Below, piece after piece: positions 7,076 through 7,801 of a stretch of 7,801 nucleotides of DNA; the first letter of the stretch is position 1, and every line of letters starts with the position of its first letter. This DNA is from a bacterium (GTDB lineage Bacteria > Zixibacteria > MSB-5A5 > GN15 > FEB-12): assembly GCA_030619425.1 (NCBI GenBank), contig JAUXBJ010000058.1:1-7801 (forward strand), in the 5' to 3' direction. A program made the translations under genes and the position numbers. The notes under the pieces are model-generated. The model saw only the letters and a list, made by a program, of their open reading frames with translations, ran no database searches and was not told the origin of the DNA.

Positions 7076-7104
7076 TCCATATATAGCCGGAGACGGTTTG
7101 TCAA
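7076..7104 (-). promoter_or_regulatory. Possible promoter of the DUF2188-protease pair
   Basis: A consensus -35 box TTGACA (7104-7099 on the minus strand) precedes an AT-rich TATATATGGA run. At 17 bp spacing the -10 reads TATGGA; at 15 bp it reads TATATG. The start codon at 7027 is about 50 nt downstream. The -35 is perfect but the best-spaced -10 is poor, so confidence is modest. Confidence 0.4.
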
Positions 7105-7263
7105 TCACTTTTCTTATGGAGAGAAGTCTCGAAATGCTGGAAGTGCCATTCATCCAAAAATCATCGCGAACCCTATTGCCAACCAAGCCAGTTTTAGTTA
7201 TCATCCCACTCGTGAAAAAGTTCACGTGCGCGGTTGGATGGTCCACGTTGCCCTTCGATTGTG
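7105..7263. other. Non-coding stretch, no gene seen
   Basis: This is the left half of the 431-bp gap between the DUF2188 gene and iorA. No reading frame here has both a plausible start with a ribosome-binding site and protein-like composition. The only structure noted is a short perfect inverted repeat, CGTGAA-AAAG-TTCACG (7211-7226), and a CCCTTCGA (7251-7258) that duplicates the start of the following palindromic repeat. Confidence 0.5.
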
Positions 7264-7291
7264 CTCACCCTTCGACTTCGCTCAGGGTGAG
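7264..7291. repeat. Palindromic interspersed repeat (CCCTTCGAC...CTCAGGG type)
   Basis: Arms CTCACCCT (7264-7271) and AGGGTGAG (7284-7291) are perfect 8-bp inverted copies around a 12-nt loop TCGACTTCGCTC. This sequence type, with CCCTTCGAC followed by GCTCAGGG, recurs between genes in many environmental bacterial genomes. That identification is from memory and not searched here. It is the first of three adjoining palindromes upstream of iorA. Confidence 0.65.
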
Positions 7292-7327
7292 GTTGGTAGG
7301 AGTTCGGGGTGACGCTGTGAAGCGGCC

Positions 7328-7350
7328 GGCAGGATCACAGGGATCCTGCC
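7328..7350. repeat. Palindrome with 9-bp arms
   Basis: GGCAGGATC (7328-7336) and GATCCTGCC (7342-7350) are perfect inverted copies around ACAGG. As RNA it would be a very stable hairpin. No T-run follows, so an intrinsic terminator is unlikely. It is the second of three adjoining palindromes, unrelated in sequence to its neighbours. Confidence 0.6.
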
Positions 7351-7367
7351 CTACTAGGCTTTGCCAA

Positions 7368-7394
7368 CCCACCCGACGCTGCGCTTTGGGTGGG
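7368..7394. repeat. Palindrome with 7-bp G/C arms
   Basis: CCCACCC (7368-7374) and GGGTGGG (7388-7394) are perfect inverted copies with a 13-nt loop GACGCTGCGCTTT. It is the third member of the cluster, ending 64 bp before the iorA start codon. It probably belongs to the same class of dispersed intergenic repeats. Confidence 0.55.
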
Positions 7395-7458
7395 GTACCG
7401 GTGCCGGGTTTGATTGAGTGCGACAAGAAAAGTTGACAGTATAGATCGAGAGACAACG

Positions 7459-7801
7459 ATGAAAGAACTGATGTCGGGAAATGAGGCGGTGGCCCGAGGG
7501 GCGTTCGAGGCGGATGTGAAACTCGCCTCGGGCTATCCGGGGACACCGTCGACGGAGATACTCGAAACCCTGGCGGCGAAGTATCGAAGTGTGTATTCGC
7601 AGTGGTCGCCCAATGAGAAGGTGGCCTACGAGGTGGGGATCGGCGCGTCGCTGGGGGGAGCGCGGGCGATGGTGGCGATGAAGCATGTGGGCCTCAATGT
7701 AGCAGCGGACCCGTTCATGACACACTCGTATACCGGTGTTGGGGGTGGGTTCGTGCTGGTGTGCGCCGATGATCCGGAGATGCACTCCTCGCAGAACGAG
7801 C
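7459..7801 (+). CDS. iorA: Indolepyruvate:ferredoxin oxidoreductase alpha subunit, N-terminal part (partial)
   Basis: IorA is the larger, thiamine-diphosphate-binding subunit of the enzyme that oxidatively decarboxylates aryl pyruvates from aromatic amino-acid breakdown to aryl-acetyl-CoA, reducing ferredoxin. It acts in the cytosol of anaerobes. The visible 114 residues are the start of the N-terminal pyrimidine-binding domain, with family signatures LMSGNEAVARGAFEA (4-18), SGYPGTPSTEILETL (24-38), WSPNEKVAYEVGIGASLGG (49-67), MKHVGLNVAADP (74-85) and DDPEMHSSQNE (104-114). The C-terminal ThDP domain and the [4Fe-4S] ferredoxin-like domain lie beyond the right edge; iorB often follows. The ATG at 7459 gives the usual family N-terminus. 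Only a weak GAGAG is seen before it. It has no transcriptional link to the genes on its left. Confidence 0.93.
   Translation, partial: MKELMSGNEAVARGAFEADVKLASGYPGTPSTEILETLAAKYRSVYSQWSPNEKVAYEVGIGASLGGARAMVAMKHVGLNVAADPFMTHSYTGVGGGFVLVCADDPEMHSSQNE

Noticed and set aside
6712..7104. 130-codon minus-strand frame overlapping the DUF2188 gene
   Set aside because: It is out of frame with a recognised family protein that has a strong ribosome-binding site, and its translation is Arg/Thr-rich without domain features.
7433..7438. TTGACA just before iorA as a -35 box
   Set aside because: A -10 box at normal spacing would fall on the iorA start codon, so it cannot serve this gene with a usual leader.
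7354..7785. 143-codon minus-strand frame at the right edge
   Set aside because: Antisense to iorA and running into palindromic repeats; translation is His/Arg-rich noise.
1..7801. CRISPR arrays, tRNA/rRNA genes, insertion sequences or phage genes
   Set aside because: No regularly spaced direct repeats, tRNA-like cloverleaf, rRNA sequence, transposase or integrase was recognised on either strand.

Overview
The window is from a bacterial chromosome with moderately high GC. It looks like a deep-branching anaerobic or microaerophilic lineage: SUF iron-sulfur assembly under an Rrf2 regulator, an indolepyruvate:ferredoxin oxidoreductase, and interspersed palindromic repeats typical of uncultured environmental phyla. 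The phylum cannot be fixed from this sequence. An FCB-group or Zixibacteria-like origin is only an impression.

Left two thirds (1-5072, all minus strand): a compact SUF operon read right to left as rrf2 - sufC - sufB - sufD - Rieske ferredoxin - sufS. The sufS gene runs off the left edge. sufC/sufB and sufB/sufD overlap by 4 nt, and sufD and the Rieske gene are 2 nt apart, so translation is probably coupled. SufC (ATPase), SufB (scaffold) and SufD form the cluster-building complex, SufS supplies persulfide sulfur, and the Rieske protein may supply electrons. The first gene encodes an Rrf2 repressor that keeps the Cys3-His cluster-ligand pattern of IscR with altered spacing. A good sigma-70 promoter precedes it (TTTACA, 17 bp, TATAAT). 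A 26-bp near-perfect inverted repeat lies over the -35 box and spacer, as expected for an autoregulated Fe-S sensor.

Middle (5073-6016): a divergent intergenic region, then a plus-strand MntP-family manganese exporter with no ATG/GTG start at the expected place (an ATT sits there). It is followed by a two-hairpin REP-like element between convergent genes.

Right (6017-7027, minus strand): a small DUF2188 protein gene followed by a secreted trypsin-fold serine protease with a complete His-Asp-Ser triad. Then comes a 431-bp non-coding stretch whose right half is a cluster of three different palindromic repeats. Finally, on the plus strand, there is the 5' end of iorA (indolepyruvate:ferredoxin oxidoreductase alpha subunit), which runs off the right edge.

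Most gene content is recognisable. The parts most worth a second look are the Rrf2 operator, the Rrf2 ligand spacing, the Rieske gene inside the SUF operon, the MntP start and the palindromic repeats. I did not find a clear new multi-gene system.
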